Part shown: positions 1 to 8,505 of the stretch, piece by piece
Numbering within the stretch: the stretch's first letter is position 1
How the letters are laid out: each line of letters opens with the position of its first letter
From: Bacteroidaceae bacterium
GTDB taxonomy: Bacteria > Bacteroidota > Bacteroidia > Bacteroidales > Bacteroidaceae
Assembly (NCBI GenBank): GCA_024401225.1
Contig: JAKSLM010000011.1
Coordinates: 1-64,000 of the forward strand
Reading direction: 5' to 3'
DNA length: 64,000 nucleotides
Program-made: the position numbers and the translations under genes
The notes under the pieces: model-generated
What the model was told of the DNA's origin: nothing
Database searches by the model: none
The model's input: only the letters and a program-made list of their open reading frames with translations

Positions 1-427
1 CGGCGTACGTTAATTTGCCGTGAATTGCCCGCGAATTGTTTCGTGAATTAATTCGGGCTGTACGGTTAATGCCATTGTTTTTTGTTTTTGCCTTCGGCGT
101 ACGTTAATTTGCCGTGAATTGCCCGCGAATTGTTTCGTGAATTAATTCGAGCTGTACGGTTAATACCATTGTTTTTTGTTTTGCCTTCGGCGTACGTTAA
201 TTTGCCGTGAATTGCCCGCGAATTGTTTCGTGAATTAATTCGAGCTGTACGGTTAATACCATTGTTTTTTGTTTTGCCTTCGGCGTACGTGAATTGTCCG
301 TGAATTGCCCGCGAATTGTTTCGTGAATTAATTCGAGCTGTTCGGTTAATGCCATTGTTTTTTGTTTTGCCTTCGGCGTACGTTAATTTGCCGTGAATTG
401 CCCGCGAATTGTTTCGTGAATTAATTT
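1..427. repeat. 93-bp tandem repeat, about 4.6 copies, continuing beyond the left edge
   Basis: Units begin at 1, 95, 188, 281 and 374, giving a period of 94, 93, 93 and 93 bp. The last unit breaks off near 427. Each begins with CGGCGTACGTTAATTTGCCG and ends in a T-rich stretch and GCCTTCGG. Copies differ at only a few positions, the fourth being the most divergent near its start. No open frame runs through the array and there are no unique spacers, so it is not a CRISPR array. A degenerate inverted remnant of the unit lies at about 755-800, just before the esterase gene. Function unknown. Confidence 0.9.
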
Positions 428-513
428 TATAATGTGTTGATGTTCAATTTTCGATAAAATTTGGACCATTTATGGACAGTTACTTTCCTTGAAAGTGCAT
501 CGCGATGACTGAT

Positions 514-702
514 TGCCCACAGAGGCACAGAGCCCACAGAGATATTTTCCATGCGGATAGTGGGAGACCACAGAGTCGCCCTTCTGGCGATTGTACACCA
601 TCAGAGGTACCGCATGGCTCTGTGTCCTCCCTCAGCGTAGCACGAAGTGCCAAAGCCTCTGTAACAATATAAACCTCTATGTCCTCTGTGCCTCTGTGGG
701 CA
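514..702. repeat. 19-bp perfect inverted repeat enclosing about 150 bp
   Basis: TGCCCACAGAGGCACAGAG at 514-532 is matched by its exact reverse complement at 684-702. The enclosed sequence repeats fragments of the same words (CACAGAG, CCTCTGT), which suggests a degenerate palindromic element. No gene lies in 428-895; besides this repeat the stretch holds a short direct repeat at about 717-752 (CTACG-CGAGCTAAA twice). Confidence 0.7.
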
Positions 703-715
703 TTTATATAATTGA

Positions 716-1780
<1,065 letters not shown>

Positions 1781-2146
1781 GCGCAAGTTGAATGCTAAAA
1801 TACACAAGTTTCGCAAGTGTTTTATGATTTTTATTAAGATTTTAGTTTTGATGTCGAGCCCGAAGGGCGATCCCAAATAAAATCCTTCACAAAAGCGACG
1901 AACTGGAGCGCATTTTCTGTTGAGATTCTTGCCTTGCAAGCGCTAAAGCGATGATTAGTTATAGATTATAGTGAGGAAACAAATCTTTAAACAAAATCCT
2001 TACCAAAATACGCTCGAATACCTCGCTTTTTAGGAGGCCTTTTGGGGGGATCGTCGCTACGCTCCTCGAAATCCAAACGAAAATCTTTATAAAAATCTAT
2101 AACATAGTGCATTAATGAACTTGCGCAAGTTGAATGCTAAAATACA
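1781..2146. repeat. Intergenic inverted-arm element, copy 1, between 24-bp direct repeats
   Basis: A perfect 24-bp direct repeat (GCGCAAGTTGAATGCTAAAA + TACA) lies at 1781-1804 and 2123-2146, directly after the esterase stop codon and directly before its terminator. The 318 bp between them consist of two inverted arms of about 110 bp and a centre of about 90 bp. The outer end CAAGTTTCGCAAGTGTT (1805-1821) reappears inverted at the right end of copy 2 (5094-5110). The arms contain a GAAGGGCGATCCC/GAGCGCATTTT version on the left and a GTAGCGACGATCC/GAGCGTATTTT version on the right. There is no open frame. It resembles a non-autonomous mobile repeat with a target duplication. Confidence 0.7.
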
Positions 2147-2184
2147 AGATGGACAAGGAGGTGACTCTTTGCCCATCTTTTTTT
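2146..2184 (+). terminator. Rho-independent terminator after the esterase gene
   Basis: AAGATGG (2146-2152) pairs with CCATCTT (2173-2179), with an inner stem CAAGGAG/CTCTTTG around a GTGA loop, followed by a T run to 2184. It ends just before the stop codon of the convergent gene at 2189. Confidence 0.8.
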
Positions 2185-2188
2185 GTGC

Positions 2189-4234
2189 TTAGAACTTATA
2201 GCGCACTTGCAGCTGGATGTCTTCCCGATGATGGCTGTCGATCATCTCCGTACCCGTGCCGATGGCATCGCGGTCGGCATACCAGGTCGCTGCACCCTTG
2301 AGGCATAGCGTGAGGCGGCAAGGGAGCGAGAGGGTGGCGCGGAGGGCTGTGCGTGTGCCTCGGCCATAGAAGGTGGTCATGCCGAAGGTGTAGGGCAGGG
2401 AGGGCTCGTAGGAGGTGAGGCGCGACTCGTAGGAGTCGGTATTGAAGTAGGTGAACGAGAGGTCGGCGGAGAGCCAGTCGGAGGGCGTGTAGCGGATGAG
2501 TTCGGCGAGGGAGAATCCCTTGTCGGCATCGGAAAACTGGATGAGCGAACCGGATGCCGTGGTGCGCAGGGAGAGTGAGTGGGAGAGGGCGAACGTGTGC
2601 TGCAGGCGTAGGGTGTGCGACTGGCGGAATCGCAGTTCAGATGCCTTGCTGGTGGCATCGGCCACGTAGTCCTTCTCCTTCGTCTTGTAGCGGTAGCGGA
2701 CTATGAATGTGCTGCGGCTGCTTGCCGTATACAACGCCTGAAGCTGGGCATCGAGACCGCGCGAGCTGCCCGACACCTGATACTTCATCCAAGGGAAGTA
2801 CATGGCATCGATGTAGGCGCTGAGCTTGAGGCGACGGCTCATGTTGTTCTGCCACGCCAGGCATACGCCCTGCTCGTTCTGCACGGCTGAGTTCTCGCCG
2901 AAGCTGCGCCCGTGGATGGCGTTGTAACGTGCTCCGTAGTAGCGGTAGGTGAGTTGGAGATTGTGGTTGTGAGGCAGGATGAGCATGAGTGAATGGAGCG
3001 TGGCCCATCCGCCCGAACTGCTGTAGGCTGCCTCGCCCGAAGCGGTGATGTTGCCGTGGGCATACTTGTAGGCAAGGCTGAACGCCTGGAAGTCCTGTCC
3101 CGTAGGGTTGTAGGCGCGGTAGTAGGACGATGGGGTGTCGCACTTAGGCGCCAGAGGCACGCTGTAGTGGGTGGCTACCGCCGATGCTGATAGCTGCCAT
3201 CGGGGGGTAGTCTGCAGGTGGATGTTGGCCCCGTAGTCGAGCACCATGATGTTGCCTCGCTTCGAGTGCTCGAGCGGAGTGCGATGGTAGCCATCGGTCT
3301 TGAGCGAGGTGATGCCTGTGGAGTCGGCGTTGTAGGTACCATCGGCATGGCGGTAGGAGGCGTAGGCTGTGACCAATGCCTTGCCGAGCGAGAGGGTGGC
3401 AGCTGCTCCGGTGAAGTAGCCCGACTCGGAGGTGGACGAGTGGCGGCTGATGCCTCGGTCCATGCGGTCCATGCTGCTTCCCATAGCCGATTTTCCAAGA
3501 CTCATGCCGCTGTTCATCACCAATCCATGACCGAAGCTGAGGCGGTAGTTGCCTACGATGGCGGAGCGCACTCGTCCCACGTTGCGCACCATGGCATAGG
3601 CGGATAGGTGGTCGATGCCCCGTTCGCCGGGATCCTTCTCCATCTGAAGGCCAAGGAAGAGCCGATCGTGCGAAGCAAACGAATAGCGGAGTGAGTGGTA
3701 GAGGCGTGAGCCACGATAGGCCTTGTTGGGCGAACTGGCAAGCACGCTGTCGGGCAGATCCTGATAGCCCGCCTTTATATATAAAGGTACGTCCGTGCGT
3801 AAGGCTACTTCATTCTGCGATTGGCGCAGGTAGTCGTGCAGCGTCGTCGCCCCCTTGTCGGCATCGCCCACATGGACGAAGAGCATGAGCATCTGGCGCG
3901 TGTGGTAGTCGATCGATGGCACAAGGGCCAGTTCGCCGAGCGAACGCAAGGGCACGTTCCTATCGCGATAGGTAATAAGGTCCGAGATCTGCACTACCGA
4001 CAGGAAGGGCAGCTGCTGGAGGTCGTCGATGGTGGCGCGGTTGATGTTGAGGGGCTGGGTGTGCAATTCGTAGAGCCGTTCGTAGAGTTCATGGTCGGGA
4101 TCGTCATCATCGTCATAGTTCTCGTGCATCAAGGTGGCAAAATCCTCCCACGACAGGTGCTGGCGATCGTGCCTCTGCGCATGCATGGGAATGCACGTGA
4201 GAAAGCATAGGATGAGGACGAAAAGAGGTGGCAT
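2189..4234 (-). CDS. Exported helix-hairpin-helix / outer-membrane beta-barrel protein
   Basis: A 681-residue protein. Residues 1-20 are a signal peptide ending in MHAQ. A ComEA-like helix-hairpin-helix segment follows at about 60-130 (LNINRATIDDLQQLPFLS and a second copy around LGELALVPSID). The remaining 530 residues are rich in alternating aromatic and polar residues and end in VRYKF, the C-terminal aromatic typical of outer-membrane barrels. Such HhH-barrel proteins are widespread in Bacteroidetes and have no established function. The start at 4234 is chosen because it opens the signal peptide; the longer frame to 4372 adds 46 residues with no export signal. No operon partner. Confidence 0.8.
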   Translation of the reverse strand: MPPLFVLILCFLTCIPMHAQRHDRQHLSWEDFATLMHENYDDDDDPDHELYERLYELHTQPLNINRATIDDLQQLPFLSVVQISDLITYRDRNVPLRSLGELALVPSIDYHTRQMLMLFVHVGDADKGATTLHDYLRQSQNEVALRTDVPLYIKAGYQDLPDSVLASSPNKAYRGSRLYHSLRYSFASHDRLFLGLQMEKDPGERGIDHLSAYAMVRNVGRVRSAIVGNYRLSFGHGLVMNSGMSLGKSAMGSSMDRMDRGISRHSSTSESGYFTGAAATLSLGKALVTAYASYRHADGTYNADSTGITSLKTDGYHRTPLEHSKRGNIMVLDYGANIHLQTTPRWQLSASAVATHYSVPLAPKCDTPSSYYRAYNPTGQDFQAFSLAYKYAHGNITASGEAAYSSSGGWATLHSLMLILPHNHNLQLTYRYYGARYNAIHGRSFGENSAVQNEQGVCLAWQNNMSRRLKLSAYIDAMYFPWMKYQVSGSSRGLDAQLQALYTASSRSTFIVRYRYKTKEKDYVADATSKASELRFRQSHTLRLQHTFALSHSLSLRTTASGSLIQFSDADKGFSLAELIRYTPSDWLSADLSFTYFNTDSYESRLTSYEPSLPYTFGMTTFYGRGTRTALRATLSLPCRLTLCLKGAATWYADRDAIGTGTEMIDSHHREDIQLQVRYKF

Positions 4235-4477
4235 GAATGTCGGTTTTTGTGTACTTTTGGGGTTTAAAATAAAAAAAGGGTAACCGCCGTTACCCAACCT
4301 TTTGTTAACCTTAAATCTAATACTATGAAAAACACACATGCAAAGGTAACTACTTTTTCGCTCTCTGACCAAATAATTTGAAGGAAAAGTTTCAAAAAAT
4401 CTTTATTTTATGATTTATGTCAAGAAAATTATGTGCTTTCGATGCTTGTTTTTGCATAAAGTGCAATTTGCAACTTG

Positions 4478-4503
4478 TTTGCAGAAACTTTGGCGTACCT
4501 TTG
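4478..4503 (+). promoter_or_regulatory. Candidate Bacteroidetes promoter reading into the repeat zone before the permease
   Basis: A -7 box TACCTTTG at 4496-4503 with TTTG at 4478-4481 (14 nt spacing, short) or 4467-4470 (25 nt, long). A transcript would cross the heptamer repeat, the invertible element and the copy-2 element before reaching the permease at 5148. Confidence 0.4.
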
Positions 4504-4509
4504 CAAAGT

Positions 4510-4592
4510 GAAAAGTTGAGAGGGGTGGAGAGTTGAGAGGTTAGAGTTGAGAGGTTAGAGTTGAGAGGTTAGAGTTGAGAGGTTAGAGTTGA
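4510..4592. repeat. 14-bp (2 x 7) tandem repeat
   Basis: AGTTGAGAGGTTAG is repeated about four times with a degenerate first unit. It belongs to a class of 7-bp-period tracts found in several intergenic regions of this window. Confidence 0.8.
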
Positions 4593-4594
4593 TA

Positions 4595-4806
4595 GCCTCC
4601 GAAGAGGAAGAAGAGAGAGCAATGGGTTATACGCCTTCGGCGGACGAAAGAAAAACAAATAAAGATATAAGAAAATAATAAAAACATCTCTTTCGTAATC
4701 GTCATTTCGTAATAATCATAAACAAGAAGAATATATCTTTAATATTTTTTCCTGTTTTTATTTATTTTTTCTTCGTCCGCCGAAGGCGTATAAATCTAGC
4801 GTAAAG
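4595..4806. other. Putative invertible element, copy A (core 4649-4771)
   Basis: Perfect 22-bp inverted repeats at 4627-4648 and 4772-4793 (core word TACGCCTTCGGCGGACGA) bound a 123-bp AT-rich core. Copy B at 10518-10722 has the same left flank (4595-4626 against 10518-10549, about 30 of 32 identical) and the same right flank (AAT-TAGCGTAAA) in the same orientation, but its core is the reverse complement of this one, with about five differences in 123. That is the footprint of inversion between the repeats. The core contains TATCTTTA words facing both ways, which are imperfect matches to a -7 box. Confidence 0.75.
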
Positions 4807-4808
4807 TA

Positions 4809-5111
4809 ATACAAGTTTAGCATGTTAATAGTTTTAGATTTTTATTAAGATTTATGTTAAGATTTCGAGGAGCGTAGCGACGATCCCCCTCAAATGACCT
4901 TCTAAAAGCGAGGTATTCGAGCGTATTTTCAGTTGAGATTTTTAGTTATAGATTATGGTGAGGATAAAAATCTTTAAACAAAATCCTTACCAAAAATGCG
5001 CTCCAGTTCGTCGCTTTTGAGAAGGGTTTTTATTCGGGATCGCCCTTCGTGCTCGAAATCTAAACGAAAATCTTAATAAAAATCAAAGAACAAACACTTG
5101 CGAAACTTGAA
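4809..5111. repeat. Intergenic inverted-arm element, copy 2
   Basis: Same family as 1781-2146. Here the two arms and the outermost ends are in the opposite order (the GTAGCGACGATCC arm is on the left, the GAAGGGCGATC arm on the right), whereas the centre (TTAGTTATAGATTATGGTGA to about 4990) has the same orientation as in copy 1. It lacks a 27-bp insertion present in the centre of copy 1. TAAAGTA occurs at 4802-4808 and 5112-5118, a possible short target duplication. With the features above it fills the gene-free stretch 4235-5147. Confidence 0.65.
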
Positions 5112-5147
5112 TAAAGTAGTTGTAAAATTATAAAAGAATATAGTATT

Positions 5148-6512
5148 ATGGATTATCTGTTGAACTTTTTGGAGGAGATCTTTGATCTGACCAACGAGAT
5201 GTCGCCTTACCTGCTGTTGGGATTCCTCATCGCAGGATTGATGCATGCATTCATACCAAGCAGCATGTACCATAAGTACCTTGCAGGCAATAGTGTGAGG
5301 TCAGTACTTAATGCCGCCATCTTCGGTGTGCCGCTGCCATTGTGCTCGTGTGGAGTGATACCTACTGCCATGTCGCTGCGTAAGGAAGGGGCGAGCAGGG
5401 GAGCTACGGTGTCGTTTCTCATAGCCACTCCGCAGACGGGTGTGGACAGCATCTTTGCTACCTATTCGCTCATGGGACTGCCATTTGCCATCGTGCGCCC
5501 TATAGCAGCCCTGCTCACAGCCGTGCTGGGTGGAGTGATGGTCAACAATCTTGTGCCTGCCGATGGCGAGGCAAGTGCCGAGGCGAAGGCTGAGCACGAA
5601 GGACGCACGGAGGGTTGCAGCTGCGGTCACGACCACAAGGAGCAGTCGTGCGGCTGCGGATGTGGCAGTCATGAGGGCCATCATCACGAAGGGTTCGTGA
5701 GCAAGCTGCGCGAGGCCCTGACCTTCGGATTTGTAGAGATGATGGAGGACATAGGCAAATGGCTCGTGGTGGGACTCCTCATAGCCGGAGTGATCACGGT
5801 AGTGGTGCCCGACAGCTTCTTCGTGCTGTTCAAGGGCAATACGCTGATGAGCATGTTGCTGGTGCTGTGCATCAGTATTCCGATGTACCTGTGTGCCACA
5901 GGAAGCATACCAATCGCCGTAGCCCTGATGATGAAGGGACTGACTCCTGGTGCTGCCCTGGTGCTGCTGATGGCTGGTCCGGCAAGCAATGCTGCTTCGA
6001 TACTGGTAATCAATAAGGTACTGGGCAGGAAGACTCTGCTCGTATACCTCGCGGTCATCATAAGCGGAGCCATCGGATGTGGCTACCTCATCGACTATGC
6101 GATGCCAAGGGCATGGTTCGAAAGCGTGATGCCTGTGGCTGGCGATTGCTGCCACGAGGAGGCAAGCTGGTTCAGCATAGGATGTACGGTGCTCTTGGGC
6201 CTGCTGCTGCTCAACGTGCTGCGCATGCGACTCACTCACAAGAGTGCCTGCAGCTGCGGCCATTGCCATGATGGCGAAGGTGCTGAGGCTGAAGGTGAGG
6301 ACGACTGCTGCGAGACGCGCGTGTGCCACGTGGAAGGCATGACTTGCAACCATTGCCGTGCCAACGTCGAGAAGGCGATAATGGGTGTGCCGGGAGTGGA
6401 AAATGTGACGGTCGACCTGCACTCGGGCGAGGCTCGCATCACGGGCGACGATGTGGATTGGAATGAAGTCACAAGTGCCGTAGAAAGCATCGGTTTTAGC
6501 GTAAAATGGTGA
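5148..6512 (+). CDS. Cu/Zn-efflux-type permease with C-terminal HMA domain
   Basis: A 454-residue membrane protein of the permease family formerly called DUF318 (SO_0444-like). Two bundles of four or so hydrophobic helices (about 1-130 and 180-345) carry the PLPLCSCGVIPTA and SIPMYLCATGSIPIA repeats. They are joined by a metal-rich loop at about 150-180 (CSCGHDH, CGCGCGSHEGHHHE). A second Cys/His cluster at about 368-390 leads into a heavy-metal-associated domain with GMTCNHC at about 397-403, as in copper chaperones. The family is thought to export heavy metals, and the ligands suggest Cu or Zn, which is an inference. It stands alone and ends at a strong terminator. Its upstream region contains two repeat elements, one possibly invertible. 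Confidence 0.85.
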   Translation: MDYLLNFLEEIFDLTNEMSPYLLLGFLIAGLMHAFIPSSMYHKYLAGNSVRSVLNAAIFGVPLPLCSCGVIPTAMSLRKEGASRGATVSFLIATPQTGVDSIFATYSLMGLPFAIVRPIAALLTAVLGGVMVNNLVPADGEASAEAKAEHEGRTEGCSCGHDHKEQSCGCGCGSHEGHHHEGFVSKLREALTFGFVEMMEDIGKWLVVGLLIAGVITVVVPDSFFVLFKGNTLMSMLLVLCISIPMYLCATGSIPIAVALMMKGLTPGAALVLLMAGPASNAASILVINKVLGRKTLLVYLAVIISGAIGCGYLIDYAMPRAWFESVMPVAGDCCHEEASWFSIGCTVLLGLLLLNVLRMRLTHKSACSCGHCHDGEGAEAEGEDDCCETRVCHVEGMTCNHCRANVEKAIMGVPGVENVTVDLHSGEARITGDDVDWNEVTSAVESIGFSVKW

Positions 6513-6546
6513 AAAAACGACTATTTTGTGATTTTTTAAGAAATTT

Positions 6547-6584
6547 AACGTACCAAACACCACTTGGTACGTTATTTTTTTTTA
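6547..6584 (+). terminator. Rho-independent terminator after the permease
   Basis: AACGTACCAA (6547-6556) and TTGGTACGTT (6564-6573) form a perfect 10-bp stem with a 7-nt loop, followed by nine or ten T residues. The rest of 6585-6786 holds no gene that I can see. Confidence 0.9.
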
Positions 6585-6786
6585 CCTTTACATACTTTAT
6601 TGGTGTAGTATGCAGTAATGTGTGCTAAGATGTAGGTGTATACAGAGGTGAGAGAGTGGGGCGGACACGTGGATGATGACGAGGCAGAGGATGGATGGAG
6701 ATGAGCATGCTGCACAATGTTGAACGAGCGACGGACTGAAGAGGTTGCGCCGCATAAAAACCAGACAATAAAAATGACAATATATA

Positions 6787-8505
6787 ATGAATTACAAGTG
6801 GAATTACAAACCTCCGACTCCCGAAACGACGGAAGCTGCGCAAGCTCTGGCTGAGGCTGTAAACGTCAGTCCCGTGCTGTGCCGGATGCTCATAGACAGG
6901 GGCATAACCACCCCGAGCGCCGTGCGTTCCTTCTTTCGCCCGCAGTTGCAAGAGCTGTACGATCCGTTCCTGATGAAGGACATGGACCGTGCCGTGGAGC
7001 GACTGAACGAAGCCATGGGCAACCGCGAGCGCATCATGGTGTACGGCGACTACGACGTCGACGGGTGTACGGCAGTAGCATTGGTGTACCGCTTCCTGCA
7101 GCAGTACTACAGCAACATCGAGTACTACATCCCTGACCGCTACGACGAGGGATATGGAGTATCGCTGGCAGGCATCGACTATGCTGCTGACAACGGAGTG
7201 AAACTTATCATCGTGCTCGACTGCGGCATCAAGGCTGTGGACGAGATCACGTATGCCAAGAGCAAGGGCATCGACTTCATCATCTGCGACCATCACGTGC
7301 CGGACGATGAACTGCCTCCTGCCGTGGCAATACTCAACGCCAAGCGCAAGGACGCTACCTATCCTTACAAGGACCTGAGCGGATGTGGCGTGGGATTCAA
7401 GTTCATGCAGGCCTTCGCCATCAGCAACGGCATAGCATTCTCGACACTCATCCCGCTGCTCGACCTTACGGCTGTGAGCATAGCGAGCGACATAGTGCCT
7501 ATCATGGGCGAGAACCGCATCCTTGCCTACCACGGCCTGCGACAGATCAACAACAACCCAAGCGTAGGCCTGAAGGCTGTGATTGATGTGTGCGGACTCA
7601 CGGGCAAGGACATCACCATGTCGGACATCATCTTCAAGATCGGTCCGCGCATCAACGCCTCGGGACGCATACAGAACGGCAAGGAGAGCGTCAACCTGCT
7701 CGTGGAGCACAACTACGATCGTGCGCTGGAGAAGGCTAAGCTCATAAACCAATACAACGAGGAGCGCAAGGAACTCGACAAGCGAATGACCGAGGAGGCC
7801 AGCGCACTCGTAGAGGGACTGCCTGAGATGGGCGAGAAGTCGGCCATCGTCATCTACAACGAGGACTGGCACAAGGGTGTGATAGGCATCGTGGCTTCAC
7901 GCCTCACGGAGGTCTACTTCCGTCCGGCAGTAGTGCTGACACGTACCGGCGATACGGTCACGGGATCGGCACGAAGCGTGAGCGGATTTGACGTCTACAA
8001 GGCCATCGAGAGCTGCCGCGACCTGCTTGAGAACTTCGGCGGACACACGTATGCCGCAGGTCTCTCGCTCAACGTCAACAACGTGGATAAGTTCCGCGAA
8101 CGATTCGAGAAGTATGTGGAGGAGAACATCGAACCAGAACAGACCGATGCCAACCTCACCATCGATGCAGTCATCACGTTCCGCGACATCACGCCAAAGT
8201 TCTGTTCCGACCTCAAGAAGATGCGCCCATTCGGCCCCGACAACCAGAAGCCGCTGTTCTGTTCGCGCCAGGTGTACGACTACGGCACGAGCAAGGTGGT
8301 AGGAAGGGAGCAGGAGCACATCAAGATGGAACTGGTGGACAACAACTCCAACCACGTGATGAACGGCATCGCCTTCGGGCAGAGTTCGCAGGTGAGGCTG
8401 ATAAAGACTAAGCGATCGTTCGAAATCGTATACAGCATAGAGGACAATACCCACAAGCGTGGGGAGATACAATTGCAGATAGAAGACATTCGACCTACAG
8501 AATGA
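6787..8505 (+). CDS. recJ: Single-stranded-DNA-specific exonuclease RecJ
   Basis: A 572-residue DHH-family 5'-3' single-strand exonuclease of recombination and mismatch repair. Motif DYDVDG is at 88-93, the Asp of VLDCG at about 145, and the CDHH signature at 167-170. The DHHA1 half has GGHTYAAG at 418-425. A C-terminal OB-like region follows (about 455-572). Length is normal for the family. Its stop overlaps the recQ start by 4 nt (ATGA), so the two repair genes form an operon and are probably translationally coupled; RecJ and RecQ act together in the RecF pathway. Confidence 0.95.
   Translation: MNYKWNYKPPTPETTEAAQALAEAVNVSPVLCRMLIDRGITTPSAVRSFFRPQLQELYDPFLMKDMDRAVERLNEAMGNRERIMVYGDYDVDGCTAVALVYRFLQQYYSNIEYYIPDRYDEGYGVSLAGIDYAADNGVKLIIVLDCGIKAVDEITYAKSKGIDFIICDHHVPDDELPPAVAILNAKRKDATYPYKDLSGCGVGFKFMQAFAISNGIAFSTLIPLLDLTAVSIASDIVPIMGENRILAYHGLRQINNNPSVGLKAVIDVCGLTGKDITMSDIIFKIGPRINASGRIQNGKESVNLLVEHNYDRALEKAKLINQYNEERKELDKRMTEEASALVEGLPEMGEKSAIVIYNEDWHKGVIGIVASRLTEVYFRPAVVLTRTGDTVTGSARSVSGFDVYKAIESCRDLLENFGGHTYAAGLSLNVNNVDKFRERFEKYVEENIEPEQTDANLTIDAVITFRDITPKFCSDLKKMRPFGPDNQKPLFCSRQVYDYGTSKVVGREQEHIKMELVDNNSNHVMNGIAFGQSSQVRLIKTKRSFEIVYSIEDNTHKRGEIQLQIEDIRPTE

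Noticed and set aside
1-427. CRISPR array
   Set aside because: Units of 93 bp are contiguous, with no unique spacers, and no cas genes are present.
5301-6563. Long minus-strand frame (about 420 codons) opposite the permease
   Set aside because: It is antisense to a well-supported gene, rich in His/Ala/Gln runs and without any recognisable domain or promoter.
6625-7872. Minus-strand frame of about 415 codons opposite recJ
   Set aside because: Antisense to recJ, no motifs, low-complexity Val/His/Leu composition.
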